Assembly: GCA_963823435.1 (NCBI GenBank)
Contig: CAWGLN010000001.1
Location: 1,178,001 to 1,242,000, forward strand
DNA length: 64,000 nt
Reading direction: 5' to 3'
DNA from: CAKZML01 sp963823435
Lineage (GTDB): Bacteria; Pseudomonadota; Gammaproteobacteria; Steroidobacterales; BM003
A program made the translations under genes and the position numbers. Below the pieces are notes generated by a model. The model was not told where the DNA came from and did no database searches. It worked only from the letters and a program-made list of their open reading frames with translations. This document shows, one piece after another, positions 16,992-26,967 of this stretch; the stretch's first letter is position 1; every line of letters begins with the position of its first letter.

Positions 16992-17957
16992 TCAGGCCTG
17001 GCCCAACCTCGCCTGTATGGCGTCACATAGTGTGCCCGCGATATTGGTCCCGAAAATACGGTCCAGTTCACGAATCCCGGTGGGGCTGGTTACATTGATT
17101 TCGGTAAGGTAGTCGCCGATCACATCCAGACCCACAAACATCAAGCCTTTTTCCCGAAGTGTCGGACCAAGCTGCTGGCAAATCCAGCGGTCGCGCGGGC
17201 TGAGTTCCAGACCCCTGGTGGTCCCGCCCACGGCCATATTTCCGCGCGCGTCGCCGGGCGGGGGGATGCGCGCCAGGGCATAGGGAATGGGATCGCCGTC
17301 CACCAGCAGAATACGCTTGTCTCCGCTGGAGGCGATTTCCGGTATATAAGCCTGGACCTGGATAGTGCGGGTTTCGAGTCGAGTGATGGTCTCAATTATC
17401 ACATTGGTGTTCAGATCACCCTGGGTGATCAGGAAAATGGACTGTCCGCCCATGCCGTCGAGCGGTTTGACCACTATTTTCTTGTGCTCGTCGAGAAACG
17501 CCTTGATGTCCCTGCTAGAGCGGGTGATCAGATTGGCGGGGCAGCACTGGGGAAACCAGGAGGTAAATGCCTTTTCGTTCACGTCCCGCAAGGATCGGGG
17601 GTCATTCACGATAAGCGCGCCGTCAAGCTGTGCCCGTTCCAGAATGTAGGTCGTGACTATGTATTCCATCTCAAACGGAGGATCCTTGCGCATCAGGATG
17701 ACGTCCAGGGATCCCAGCGGCGCGTCCACCTCCTCTCCCAGGCGATACCAGTGATTCTCGTCGTCCTGGACCTCGAGTCGACGCATGTAGCCCATGGCCT
17801 GGCCATCGCGAATTCGAAGCGAGGTCTGCTCCATGTACCAGATTTCCCAACCGCGCCCCTGTGCTTCCAGAAGCATTGCCAGGGTGCTGTCTTTGACCGG
17901 TTTAATCTTTTGTATGGGGTCCATGACGACCCCCAGGCGAATTGTCTTCTCGTTCAT
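16992..17957 (-). CDS. gshB: Glutathione synthetase
   Basis: A 321-residue ATP-grasp enzyme joining gamma-glutamylcysteine and glycine. The start is ATG 17957, six bases after AAGGA; an ATG at 17963 abuts that site too closely. Motifs in order are GVVMDPIQKIKPVKDSTLAM, MRKDPPFEMEYIVTTYILER, VVKPLDGMGGQSIF, RNMAVGGTTRG-like loop (GNMAVGGTT) and FVGLDVIGDYLTEINVTSPT. It is cytosolic and of normal length. It heads the minus-strand run and diverges from pilG. Confidence 0.96.
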   Translation of the reverse strand: MNEKTIRLGVVMDPIQKIKPVKDSTLAMLLEAQGRGWEIWYMEQTSLRIRDGQAMGYMRRLEVQDDENHWYRLGEEVDAPLGSLDVILMRKDPPFEMEYIVTTYILERAQLDGALIVNDPRSLRDVNEKAFTSWFPQCCPANLITRSSRDIKAFLDEHKKIVVKPLDGMGGQSIFLITQGDLNTNVIIETITRLETRTIQVQAYIPEIASSGDKRILLVDGDPIPYALARIPPPGDARGNMAVGGTTRGLELSPRDRWICQQLGPTLREKGLMFVGLDVIGDYLTEINVTSPTGIRELDRIFGTNIAGTLCDAIQARLGQA

Positions 17958-18264
17958 GGACATTCCTTGGATTGGGCTGCCGCGGCCCCCGATATTCTCA
18001 TGCCAGGTCCGCGGATCGATGCAAGTTTAGGCCTTGCGTCAGCGCCTTGCACCTGCCAAGTGGGCAATGTGCGGATTGATCGTGCAACTGTCGGGATTTT
18101 CTGACAGGTGCCCAAATGGAAGCGCTTGCTCCAATGTGTTAAAAGTCGATAATCAACGAGCGCATACATTATGATGCCATGCGGTCGAGTGTTGTTCCTC
18201 GTTCGCCAATGCCTTGGGCTGGGCGGGCGGGAACCAAGAGGATGTAATCCGGAGGGTTTTTCAG
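17958..18264. other. Divergent intergenic region gshB / pilG
   Basis: About 300 nt without a credible gene. It must hold the promoters of gshB (minus) and of the pil-chp cluster (plus). I see no convincing -35/-10 pair. A GGAGGG ribosome site for pilG lies at 18251-18256. Confidence 0.5.
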
Positions 18265-18660
18265 GTGGCTAACGGTAATGGAAAGGGTCTTCACGGGCTG
18301 AAGATTTTGGTCATCGACGACTCGAAAACTATTCGGCGCACCGCCGAAACCTTGCTTACCAAGGAGGGTTGCGAGGTATTTACCGCAGTGGATGGATTCG
18401 ACGCCTTGTCGAAAATCGCTGACCATCAGCCGGATATCGTTTTTGTGGACATCATGATGCCTCGTCTGGATGGCTATCAAACCTGCTCTTTGATCAAACA
18501 CAACAAGGTGTTCCAGGATACCCCGGTCATCATGTTGTCCAGCAAGGACGGATTATTTGACCGGGCCAGGGGTCGTATCGTCGGTTCCGAGCAGTACCTT
18601 ACCAAACCATTTACCAAGGATGAGTTGCTGGAGGCGATTGAAAAACATGTTCGCCAGTAG
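18265..18660 (+). CDS. pilG: Twitching-motility response regulator PilG
   Basis: A 131-residue stand-alone receiver domain. GTG 18265 is chosen because GGAGGG lies eight bases upstream and the product matches the usual length. The phosphorylation pocket is complete: DDSKTIRR near the N-terminus, Asp in VFVDIMMPRLDGYQ, MLSSKDG, and Lys in YLTKPFTKDELL. PilG transmits the Chp signal that promotes pilus extension. It is the first gene of the cluster and lies 21 nt before pilH. Confidence 0.94.
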   Translation: MANGNGKGLHGLKILVIDDSKTIRRTAETLLTKEGCEVFTAVDGFDALSKIADHQPDIVFVDIMMPRLDGYQTCSLIKHNKVFQDTPVIMLSSKDGLFDRARGRIVGSEQYLTKPFTKDELLEAIEKHVRQ

Positions 18661-18681
18661 CCGATCTTCCAGGAGTGAATG

Positions 18682-19047
18682 ATGACATTAATCCTGATAG
18701 TTGATGATTCGCCTACCGAAGTGCACGTGATGACTAGTGCGCTGGAACAGGGCGGATTCGACGTTGCCGTGGCCATGGATGGTAAGCAGGCCATAGAAAT
18801 GGCCAGGGAACTGAAGCCCGGGCTGATATTCATGGACGTGGTGATGCCCGGCATGAATGGCTTTCAGGCCACACGCATTATCTCGCGAGATCCGCTCACT
18901 TGTGACATTCCCGTCGTGATGGTCACCACCAAGGGCCAGGAGACCGACAAGATCTGGGGCATGCGACAGGGTGCTGCCGACTACCTGGTCAAACCGGTCA
19001 AGGCCGATGATCTTGTGGCCAAGGCAAGCTCCATGTTGTCGGTGTAA
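18682..19047 (+). CDS. pilH: Twitching-motility response regulator PilH
   Basis: A 121-residue receiver domain, read from ATG 18682, six bases after AGGAG; the ATG at 18679 is too close. Conserved residues are VDDSPTEVHVM, Asp in IFMDVVMPGMNGFQATR, VMVTTKGQETDKIWG and Lys in YLVKPVKADDL. PilH acts opposite to PilG, often as a phosphate sink. The order pilG-pilH-pilI matches Pseudomonas. Confidence 0.94.
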   Translation: MTLILIVDDSPTEVHVMTSALEQGGFDVAVAMDGKQAIEMARELKPGLIFMDVVMPGMNGFQATRIISRDPLTCDIPVVMVTTKGQETDKIWGMRQGAADYLVKPVKADDLVAKASSMLSV

Positions 19048-19052
19048 TCCTT

Positions 19053-19616
19053 ATGAGTATGTCACTGGACCAATTGCGCAGCCTGGCGGGTAAGCCTTTT
19101 GAACTGCTGTTGGAGATGGATCGTCTGACTCGTGCCGGCATCGCCGGGCAAACCGAGGAAGAAATCGAGCAGGAATGGGTGGGTATCGGTTTCCGGCTCA
19201 GTGGTGAGCGTTTCCTGGTTGACCGGCGACAGGTCCGGGAGGTCATGACCTATCCCGGAAAGATTACGCGGGTACCGGGGAGCAAGACCTGGGTCGCCGG
19301 GCTGGCCAGTGTGCGGGGCCAACTCATCCCGGTGTACGACCTTAAAGCTTTTCTCGGTGGTGGAGTGAGCGTGCCCGACCGCGCCACACGGATCCTGCTG
19401 GCCAATAGCCGGGATGTGCCGGCCGGCTTGATCGTGGATGAGGTGCTGGGATTCCGGCGCTTTGCGACGAAAGAATTTGCCGGAGAGTGGGCGCCGACAA
19501 TATTGCGCTGTGACCGGTACATGGCTGGCGCCTACCGCAGGTCCGGCGAAGTCTGGCCGGTAATGGATTTGAATACCCTGCTGGAACACTCGCAGTTTCA
19601 GAATGTTGCGGCCTAG
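19053..19616 (+). CDS. pilI: CheW-like adaptor PilI
   Basis: A 187-residue CheW-domain protein that couples the PilJ receptor to the ChpA kinase. GFRLSGERFLVDRRQVREVM opens the CheW fold near residue 47, and VPGSKTWVAGLASVRGQLIPVYDLKAFLG is the most conserved segment. There is an N-terminal extension of about 45 residues before the fold. It is cytosolic, at chemosensory arrays, and starts five bases after pilH. Confidence 0.9.
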   Translation: MSMSLDQLRSLAGKPFELLLEMDRLTRAGIAGQTEEEIEQEWVGIGFRLSGERFLVDRRQVREVMTYPGKITRVPGSKTWVAGLASVRGQLIPVYDLKAFLGGGVSVPDRATRILLANSRDVPAGLIVDEVLGFRRFATKEFAGEWAPTILRCDRYMAGAYRRSGEVWPVMDLNTLLEHSQFQNVAA

Positions 19617-19661
19617 TGTGCGCCATCTTGGGGGCGCCACAAGAACAGGAATGGAGTGATG

Positions 19662-21041
19662 ATGACCGATAGACCCGAGGGGAGACCCGTGCTGACGGTT
19701 CTGGGCGGCCTGGTGCTGGTGAGCCTGGTGCTGGCGGGTGCAAGCGTGCTGGTTGGTGGGTATGCGGAACAATGGTCGTCCGGCGTTGGGGTGGCAGCAA
19801 AGGCGGTCTCCGGCCCGACGGAATGGTGGTTGAGCATGTGGGTCCCACTGGGATTCCTGGGGCTGGCCTTTGTAGCGACCCTGGGCGCGGCGATTGCCTA
19901 TCGGGCAGACGACAGCGCTCGTGCCGCTTCGGCGAGCCTGGCCGAGCAGAATTCACGTAACCAGGAGGCCATACTCCGGCTGCTGGACGAACTGACTACC
20001 CTGGCAGATGGTGATTTGACCGTACAGGCGACGGTTACAGAGGACATTACCGGGGCAATAGCCGATTCAATCAATTTTGCTATTGAAGCGCTGAGAGAGC
20101 TGGTAATCACCATTAACGACTCGGCCATCATGGTGGATGGATCCACCAAGCAGACCGAGGCCACCGTGAGCCACCTGGCCCAGGCCAGCGAGCAGCAGTC
20201 CCATCAGATTGCGGCGGCCACCGAGTCTATCGCCCTGATGGCTACATCTATTGAGCAAGTTGCAGGCAACGCCGAACGCTCCTCGGATGTCGCCCGTCAT
20301 TCGGTAGATGTGGCCCATAAGGGCGGTGACGCGGTACGCCGGACCATAGACGGTATGAATGCGATTCGTGAAACGATCCAGGAAACTTCAAAGCGCATCA
20401 AGCGCCTGGGCGAGAGTTCGCAGGAAATCGGGAATATTGTCGAGCTGATCAATGACATTGCCGAGCAAACAAATATTCTGGCCCTGAACGCGTCTATCCA
20501 GGCTTCCATGGCGGGCGAGGCGGGTCGCGGCTTTGCGGTGGTTGCCGATGAGGTTCAGCGGCTGGCCGAGCGATCGGCCAATGCCACCAAGCAAATCGAG
20601 GTGTTGGTGCGCACGATCCAGGCCGATACCAATGAAGCAGTGGTATCCATGGAGCGCAGTACCACGGACGTGGTGGGCGGTGCGCTGCTGGCCGAGAACG
20701 CGGGTGCTGCCCTGGAGGAGATCGAACAGGTTTCCAACCAGATTGCCACGCTGGTTCAGGATATCTCGGGTACCGCCAGGCAACTCAAGGGCGCCTCGGG
20801 CGACATTGCCAGGAACATGAGCGTGTTGCAGGAAATCAGCTCTCAGGCGGCCGAAAGTACCGGCGCGACGTCCAGTTCCATTACCAAGCTGTCTACGCTG
20901 GCAACTCAGCTGAGAACGTCGGTAGCGGGCTTCAGACTGCCCGAGTCGACGGGCAAGTCGGGTATTTTTTCCAAACCTTCCTTTAAGCGTGAGGAAGACA
21001 GCGATGCTGGCGGACATAACAAGTCCGGCAAACCGTCCTGA
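19662..21041 (+). CDS. pilJ: Short PilJ-type methyl-accepting chemotaxis protein
   Basis: A 459-residue transducer; ATG 19662 is preceded by GGAG. Two membrane helices (about residues 10-31 and 56-78) are separated by only about 25 residues. A HAMP-like segment (LLDELTTLADGDLTVQATV) and a full signalling domain follow, with the hairpin tip around IGNIVELINDIAEQTNILAL and GEAGRGFAVVADEVQRLAER. Pseudomonas PilJ is about 680 residues with a large periplasmic pilin-sensing module, which is missing here. The position and cytoplasmic half support PilJ identity. How it would receive a signal is unclear. Confidence 0.88.
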   Translation: MTDRPEGRPVLTVLGGLVLVSLVLAGASVLVGGYAEQWSSGVGVAAKAVSGPTEWWLSMWVPLGFLGLAFVATLGAAIAYRADDSARAASASLAEQNSRNQEAILRLLDELTTLADGDLTVQATVTEDITGAIADSINFAIEALRELVITINDSAIMVDGSTKQTEATVSHLAQASEQQSHQIAAATESIALMATSIEQVAGNAERSSDVARHSVDVAHKGGDAVRRTIDGMNAIRETIQETSKRIKRLGESSQEIGNIVELINDIAEQTNILALNASIQASMAGEAGRGFAVVADEVQRLAERSANATKQIEVLVRTIQADTNEAVVSMERSTTDVVGGALLAENAGAALEEIEQVSNQIATLVQDISGTARQLKGASGDIARNMSVLQEISSQAAESTGATSSSITKLSTLATQLRTSVAGFRLPESTGKSGIFSKPSFKREEDSDAGGHNKSGKPS

Positions 21042-21055
21042 CACACCGGGCAAGT

Positions 21056-24000
21056 ATGAGCGGAGCCGATCCAATATCACTGCAATGGGTTAACAAGGAC
21101 CTGGCTGAGACCATCCAGGAAGCCCGAAACCTGTTGGAGGAATATGTAGAGCGTGGCCAGAACCGGCGCTCGCTGGAGCAGTGCGCCGAGAGGTTGCACG
21201 TGGTGTTCGGCGTTTTGCGCATGGTGGAGATCTATGGAGCATCCTTGCTGGTCGAGGAGATGGAGAAGGTAGTCGGCTACCAGCTCAAGGGTGGCGAGAG
21301 TTTGACCAACCAGGAAGATGCCCTGGATGCCTTGACCCGAGCGATGGTGCAGCTGCCGCCCTACCTGGAAAACGTGGTCGCCGGAGGCCGGGATATTGCC
21401 CTGGTGCTGCTTCCCCTGTCTGAATGACTTGCGGTCTGTGCGTGGCCATCCCTTGCTCAGCGAAGGAACCTTGTTGTTGCTCAACATGGGTGGTGACAAG
21501 CTGCACGAAAGACCGCAATTGCCGGGCCACAAGGAAGCCGGGGGCGTAGATGCGGTGCAGGTGACCCGCCTGCTGCGTCCACGCTATCAGCTCGGTTTAT
21601 TGGGGTGGATCAAGGGCCAGGCGGTTGATACCAATCTCAAGGTGATGGCCGAGGTGGCCGGGCGGCTTGAGCAGGCAGCCAGTTCGGATACCTATCGGCG
21701 CCTGTGGTGGGTGGAAGGAGGCGTCCTGGAAGCACTGTGCGATGGCGGGCTGGAGACTGGCGTCGCCTTGAAGCGTCTGCTTGGTCAGGCGGATCGCGCC
21801 ATGAAAACCGTCATGGACAAGGGCGAGAAAGGCCTGGTTTCCCAGGACATGGATGAGCTGGTAAACAACCTGTTGTATTACGTGGCCAGGGCCAGCAGCC
21901 GGGGACCGCGAATAAGCGCCATCAGGCAAGGTTACAGCCTGGAAAACCTGTTGCCGGCCGATGGCGTGGTGGAAAAGGCAAGGGATAGTTTGTCCGGTCC
22001 CAGCGTCAAGCTCATGAAGACGGTGGCTGCCGCGATCCGGGAGGATTTGTCCAAGGTAAAGGATGTCCTGGATATTTATGTGCGCACCGGCAAGGGCGAG
22101 GTCGAAGACTTGTCGCCACAGGTGGAGATGCTGAAGAAGATCAGCGATACGCTGGGGGTTCTGGGGCTCGGCAGCCTGCGCGGCAATGTGCAGACTGAAA
22201 TTGACAATCTGCGTGCCATCGTTTCCGGTGCCAGCGAGGACGATGATGAGGTTCTGGAACGCATCGCCGCAACCTTGCTGCACGTGGAAGACACCATTGA
22301 CGAGCAATTGCTGCGTTTGATTGTACCCGCATCAGATGCCGAGCCCGATGGCGACGAAACCGACATTGACTACCGGCAGGTTACCGATGCGGTGCTGCGT
22401 GAGTGCTCTTTGAATATGTCGCGCATCAAGGAGGCGATCAGCTCGGCCCTGGCAAATCGCGACGACGGCATGGGTCTGGATTCAATCCCCAGCCATTTCC
22501 GCGGTATCAACGCCGCCCTGCTCATGTTGAACCGCACACGCGCGGTAAGCGTAGTGGAGCGTATCGCGAAATTGTTCCGCAAGGGTCACCCGGGAGAAGT
22601 GCATGCCTGGCCGACAGTGCTTCTGGACCGGCTTGCAGACGCAATAGTCAGTGTTGAGTACTACCTGGAAACTGTGCGTGCCGGCAGGGCAGATCCCTTC
22701 TACATGCTGGACAACGCCGACCGTTGCCTGGACATGCTGGGTCAGACCCGTGAAGAGTTGAATCTGGCAGCCCAGGCTGATGCCAGGAACGATGCGGCCG
22801 AGGGGACGGTGGTGCTTGAGCGCGGGGTCGGTGATCTCCCGCCGGTCGAGCTGCCGGTTTCGGAACAGGTGCAAGCCGCGGGCGCGATGGATGCACAGCT
22901 GTCGCAGCCCGTCCAGGCATCGGGCGCTATCGCCCGGGACGAGCCGGGGTTGGCGGGTCTCAGGACTGTCGAGGGCCGGCCCGATCCGGAAATCATGGAA
23001 TTGTTCATTGAGGAGGCCAAGGAAGAGGAACAGGTTATCCGTGAGCATCTGCCCCTGGTCGAATCAAATCCGTCTGACGCAGAGTCCACCGCGCGATTAC
23101 GCCGGGCATTCCACACGCTCAAGGGCAGCGGAAGGATGGTCGGCGCCGAGGCCATTGCCGAATTCTCCTGGTCCGTGGAGAACCTGCTCAACCGGGTTAT
23201 CGACGGCACCGTAGCCTGTGGTCAGGGTGTGCTCGACTTGCTGCGGGCCGCGAGCGACATGCTGCCCGAGTTGATTGAGCAGTTGGAGGTTGGTGGTCAG
23301 CCGTCGGCGAAACTGCTCCAGGTGGCGGCCCAGGCCAGGAGCCTGGCGGAGGGAACGCTGGCAGAGCCGGAGGCTGTTGTCGACGAGTTTGAAGAATCTG
23401 CCGAAATCCAGGCCATGGATCCAGTGCTCAAGGATATTTTCACAAAGGAAACAGCCGATCACCTGGGGGTTATTCGCAGCTACCTGAACAGTGCTCGCCT
23501 GAAAGAGGCGCCTTACAGGATCACCCCGGAACTGCACCGTTCATGTCACACCCTTTCGGGTAGCGCAAACATGGCGGATGTGCAGGCAGGAGTGTCGGTC
23601 GCTGAACCCTGGAACAATTACATACGCACACTCTTTGATGCTGGAGTCGGCTTGAGCGAAGAGGCTCTGGTTGTTTGCCAGAAAGTAGTCGAAGCAGTCG
23701 AGGAGATTGTCGAGCATTTGGAAGGCGGACCGATTCCTGAGGACCGCTATGCTTCATTGGTGGGGAGAATTGCCGCCCTGCTGCAGGGATTTGAGGCCGA
23801 ACGCATTGAACTGGAAAGGGAGCGGGCCCTGGAGGAACCTGTCGCCGGGGAGCCTGGGCCGCGAGAGGTCGAGTTTGATCCGGAGATAGCGGCAATATTT
23901 TGCGAAGAAGCCGGCGAGTTGCTCGATAGCATTGAGGATGCCTTCAATCGCTGGTTGGCTGCGGGAGACAATCAGGAAGCCATCGCGGAATTGAAGCGCC

Positions 24001-26479
24001 ATTTGCACACGCTGAAGGGCGGTGCCCGGATGGCCGGCATCAGTGCAATGGGTGACCTGAGTCATGAGCTGGAAACCTTGCTGACATTGGTGGCGAGCGG
24101 GCAGCTCGAGGCCGGCGCGCCACTGGCCACGGTGTTTCAACAAGGTACCGATTGCTTGCATCGAATGCGCGATGTGGCGGCTTCCGGTCAGAGGGTGTCA
24201 CAGAACCATACATTGCTGGCCCTGGTGAAATCGGCGGCGGCAGGTGAACTGCCCGAAGTATCTGAGCCCCCGGTTGGGGTCGAGCAGGAGCCGGAGCCCG
24301 AGGTCGAGCTGGAGCCCGAGACCGGTCTGGAGTTTGAGACGGATCTGGAGCCAGAGGCTGCTGGGCTGGAGGCTGAGACCGGGTTGGAGTTTGAGACCGG
24401 GCTGGAGCCAGAGACCGGGCTGGAGCCAGAGATCGGGCTGGAGCCAGAGATCGGGCTGGAGCCAGAGATCGGGTTGGAGCCAGAGATCGGGTTGGAACCA
24501 GAGACCGGGCTGGAGCCTGAGGCCGGGCTGGAGCCAGAGGCCGGGCTGGAGCCGAGGCCGGGCTGGAGGCTGAGGCCGGGCTGGAGGCTGAGGCCGGGTT
24601 GGAGGCTGAGGACGAGATACTCCGCCGGCCTTCGGGTCCCGTGATCGGGGATCGCCAGGAAATTGCCAGGGTGGATGCAAATCTACTGGATGAGCTGCTG
24701 AATTATTCTGGTGAAGTCAGTATTTTCAGATCCCGTCTTGAGCAACAGGTCAAGTCCATAGATTTCAATGTGCAGGAGCTTTCGCAAACGGTTACCCGTC
24801 TGAAAGATCAGTTACGCAAACTTGAAATGGAAACCGAAGCCCAGATCCTGCACCGGCATCAGGAAGACAGCACGGGCGACAGCAATTTTGATCCCCTGGA
24901 AATGGACCGCTACTCGCTGATTCAGCAGCTGTCCCGAGGCCTGGCGGAAACTTCCAGCGACGTGGACAGTATCAAGACCTTGATACAGGGTCTGGTGCGG
25001 GACGCCGACAGCCTGCTGGTGCAACAGGGGCGGGCGGCAAGTGGATTGCAGGCGGGATTGATGCGCACCCGTATGGTGCCCTTCTCCCGTTACCTTCAGC
25101 GCTTGTCCAGGGTGGTCAGGCAGATATCGCTGGAAACAGGTCACCGCACGGAAGTCCGGTTTGAGGGTGCCGGCGCCGAGTTGGACAGACAGGTGGTGGA
25201 GAAGATGCTGCCCTGTCTGGAGCACATGCTTCGCAATGCAGTCATACATGGCATCGAGCCGCCGGTGGAACGCTTGCGGGCGGGCAAATCTCAAACCGGA
25301 GTCTTGACTGTGGCCCTGAAACGCGAGGGTTCACAGGTCATTATCGATGTCGGGGACGACGGCCGCGGGCTGGATCTTGAGGCCATTCGTTCCAGGGCGG
25401 TACAGCGGGGCCTGGTACGGTCGGAGCAGATTCTTACCATGGAGCAGGCGATCCAGCTGGTATTCGAGCCCGGTTTCAGTACCGCCGAGAGCGTGACCCA
25501 GTCCGCCGGACGTGGTGTTGGCATGGATGTTGTCGCCAGCCAGGTGCGTAAGCTGGGGGGAAGCGTATCCTTGCGCACCGTGCAAGGCCAGGGGACGATA
25601 ATCAGTACCCGCCTGCCTTTCTCAATGGCTATCAGCCAGGCCATGATCGTAAGGGTTGCGGACGAGTTATTCGCCGTGCCGCTTCCGACGGTTGAGGGCG
25701 TTGTACGCATCCCGAGGAAGGAACTGGAGGACAAGCTGGCCTATCCGGAAGACGCCTTCATGGAGACCGGCGGCCATGCCTATCGCCTCCAGTACCTGGC
25801 CCAGTTCCTGGGCTTGCATGCGGCCCCCTTGTCTGAGGACGAGCCAAGCATACCGCTGATCCTGGTGCGTGCGGGCGAGAGCAGCGCGGCGCTTATTGCT
25901 GACCAAATGCTGGGTAGTCGGGAAATCGTGGTGAAATCCGTCGGGCCACAGCTGGCCACCATCCAGGGATTGGCCGGGGCCACGATTCTTGGTGACGGTC
26001 GGGTTGCCTTGATACTCGACGCTCCTTCCCTGTTGCGTTTCCACGCCAACCTGCCCACCGACCTGGCCATTGCGGAGGCCTCGACGGAGCGTCACCAGAC
26101 ACTGGTGATGGTGGTGGATGACTCAATCACCGTGCGCAGGGTTACCCAGCGTCTGCTGGAGCGTAACGGTATGAAGGTGATTACCGCCAGCGACGGTATT
26201 GATGCCCTTGAACAATTACAGGAGCATCACCCGGATGTGTTGCTGCTGGATATCGAAATGCCGCGGATGGACGGCTATGAGCTGGCCAGCAGTATCCGCA
26301 AGGATCATCGCCTGGCGGACATTCCCATCATCATGATCACCTCACGAGTGGGTCAGAAACACCGCGCAAAAGCCATTGAAATAGGCGTGGACGACTATCT
26401 CGGGAAGCCTTTCCAGGAATCCCAGTTGCTGGATGCCATTGAGCAACTGGTTCATCACGGACGCACCAATGTCTACTGA
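21056..26479 (+). pseudogene. chpA: ChpA hybrid histidine kinase gene, interrupted by two frameshifts
   Basis: About 1,807 codons in three reading-frame segments. Segment 1 runs from 21056 to about 21420. The frame shifts by one extra base near 21415-21422, where LVLLPL should continue as LNDLRSVRG but meets TGA. Segment 2 runs to about 24555. One base is then missing in the repeat at 24546-24556, and segment 3 continues to 26479. Domains are a FimS-like N-terminus, Hpt domains with phosphorylatable His at 23112, 23547 (degenerate HTLSG) and 24006, and an acidic GLEPE repeat linker. A dimerisation region, the ATPase (HMLRNAVIHGIE, GRGVGMD), a CheW domain and a receiver with Asp in LLLDIEMP follow. 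Every domain looks conserved, so the gene may be intact in the cell and the indels sequencing errors. Confidence 0.85.
24380..24611 (+). repeat. 18-bp tandem repeats encoding GLEPE(T/I/A) hexapeptides within chpA
   Basis: About a dozen 18-bp units of the form GGGCTGGAGCCAGAGNNC. They encode Gly-Leu-Glu-Pro-Glu-Thr/Ile/Ala, then Gly-Leu-Glu-Ala-Glu-Ala variants at the end. Less regular acidic copies start near 24285. The array sits between the third Hpt domain and the kinase core. Unit length is a multiple of three, so copy-number change keeps frame. The one-base deletion near 24546-24556 lies inside it. Confidence 0.9.
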
Positions 26480-26954
26480 GCCCCAGCCCCAGGAATTGTA
26501 CTCACTGCTGGTGCCTTTGAATGGCCAGCGTTTGCTGGTGCCCCGCACCTGCGTCGCGGAAGTCACCGGGTACAATGCGCCAATTGCGGTCCCGGGTACG
26601 CCTGATTGGTTCCTGGGCAGAGTCAACTGGTCCGGGCGCAGCATTCCCCTGGTGTCGTTTGAGGGTGCCATGGGTGGGGATGTGCCGGATCTTTTGGGGC
26701 GTGCGCGGATTGCCATCATTCATGCCATCAGTGGCCGCCTGAAGCCGCCGGCCTATGGCATCCTGACCCTCGGATTTCCCCAACTGATGAAGGTTAACGC
26801 CAGGGTTTTGTCTACCGATGAACATGGCGTTTTTGGTGAAGACTCGCCGGTTATTTGCCGGGCAAACATGCTCAACGAGCGGCCCTTGATTCCCGACCTG
26901 GATCGGCTGGAGGCAATGATCTCCGGAGCCCAGGAGGAAGCGGCTTACACCTGA
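26469..26954 (+). CDS. chpC: CheW-like protein ChpC
   Basis: A 161-residue single CheW-domain protein. ATG 26469 overlaps the end of chpA by 11 bases. ELYSLLVPLNGQRLLVPRTCVAEVTG and GTPDWFLGRVNWSGRSIPLVSFEGAMG are the fold signatures. In Pseudomonas ChpC links further receptors to ChpA. The methylesterase gene chpB, which normally lies between chpA and chpC, is absent. It is the last gene of the cluster and is convergent with rsmE. Confidence 0.87.
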   Translation: MSTEPQPQELYSLLVPLNGQRLLVPRTCVAEVTGYNAPIAVPGTPDWFLGRVNWSGRSIPLVSFEGAMGGDVPDLLGRARIAIIHAISGRLKPPAYGILTLGFPQLMKVNARVLSTDEHGVFGEDSPVICRANMLNERPLIPDLDRLEAMISGAQEEAAYT

Positions 26955-26967
26955 TCCCCGCAGCGGG

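Noticed and set aside
24380..24611. Possible CRISPR array
   Set aside because: The 18-bp units are contiguous without unique spacers and encode a continuous hexapeptide repeat in chpA.
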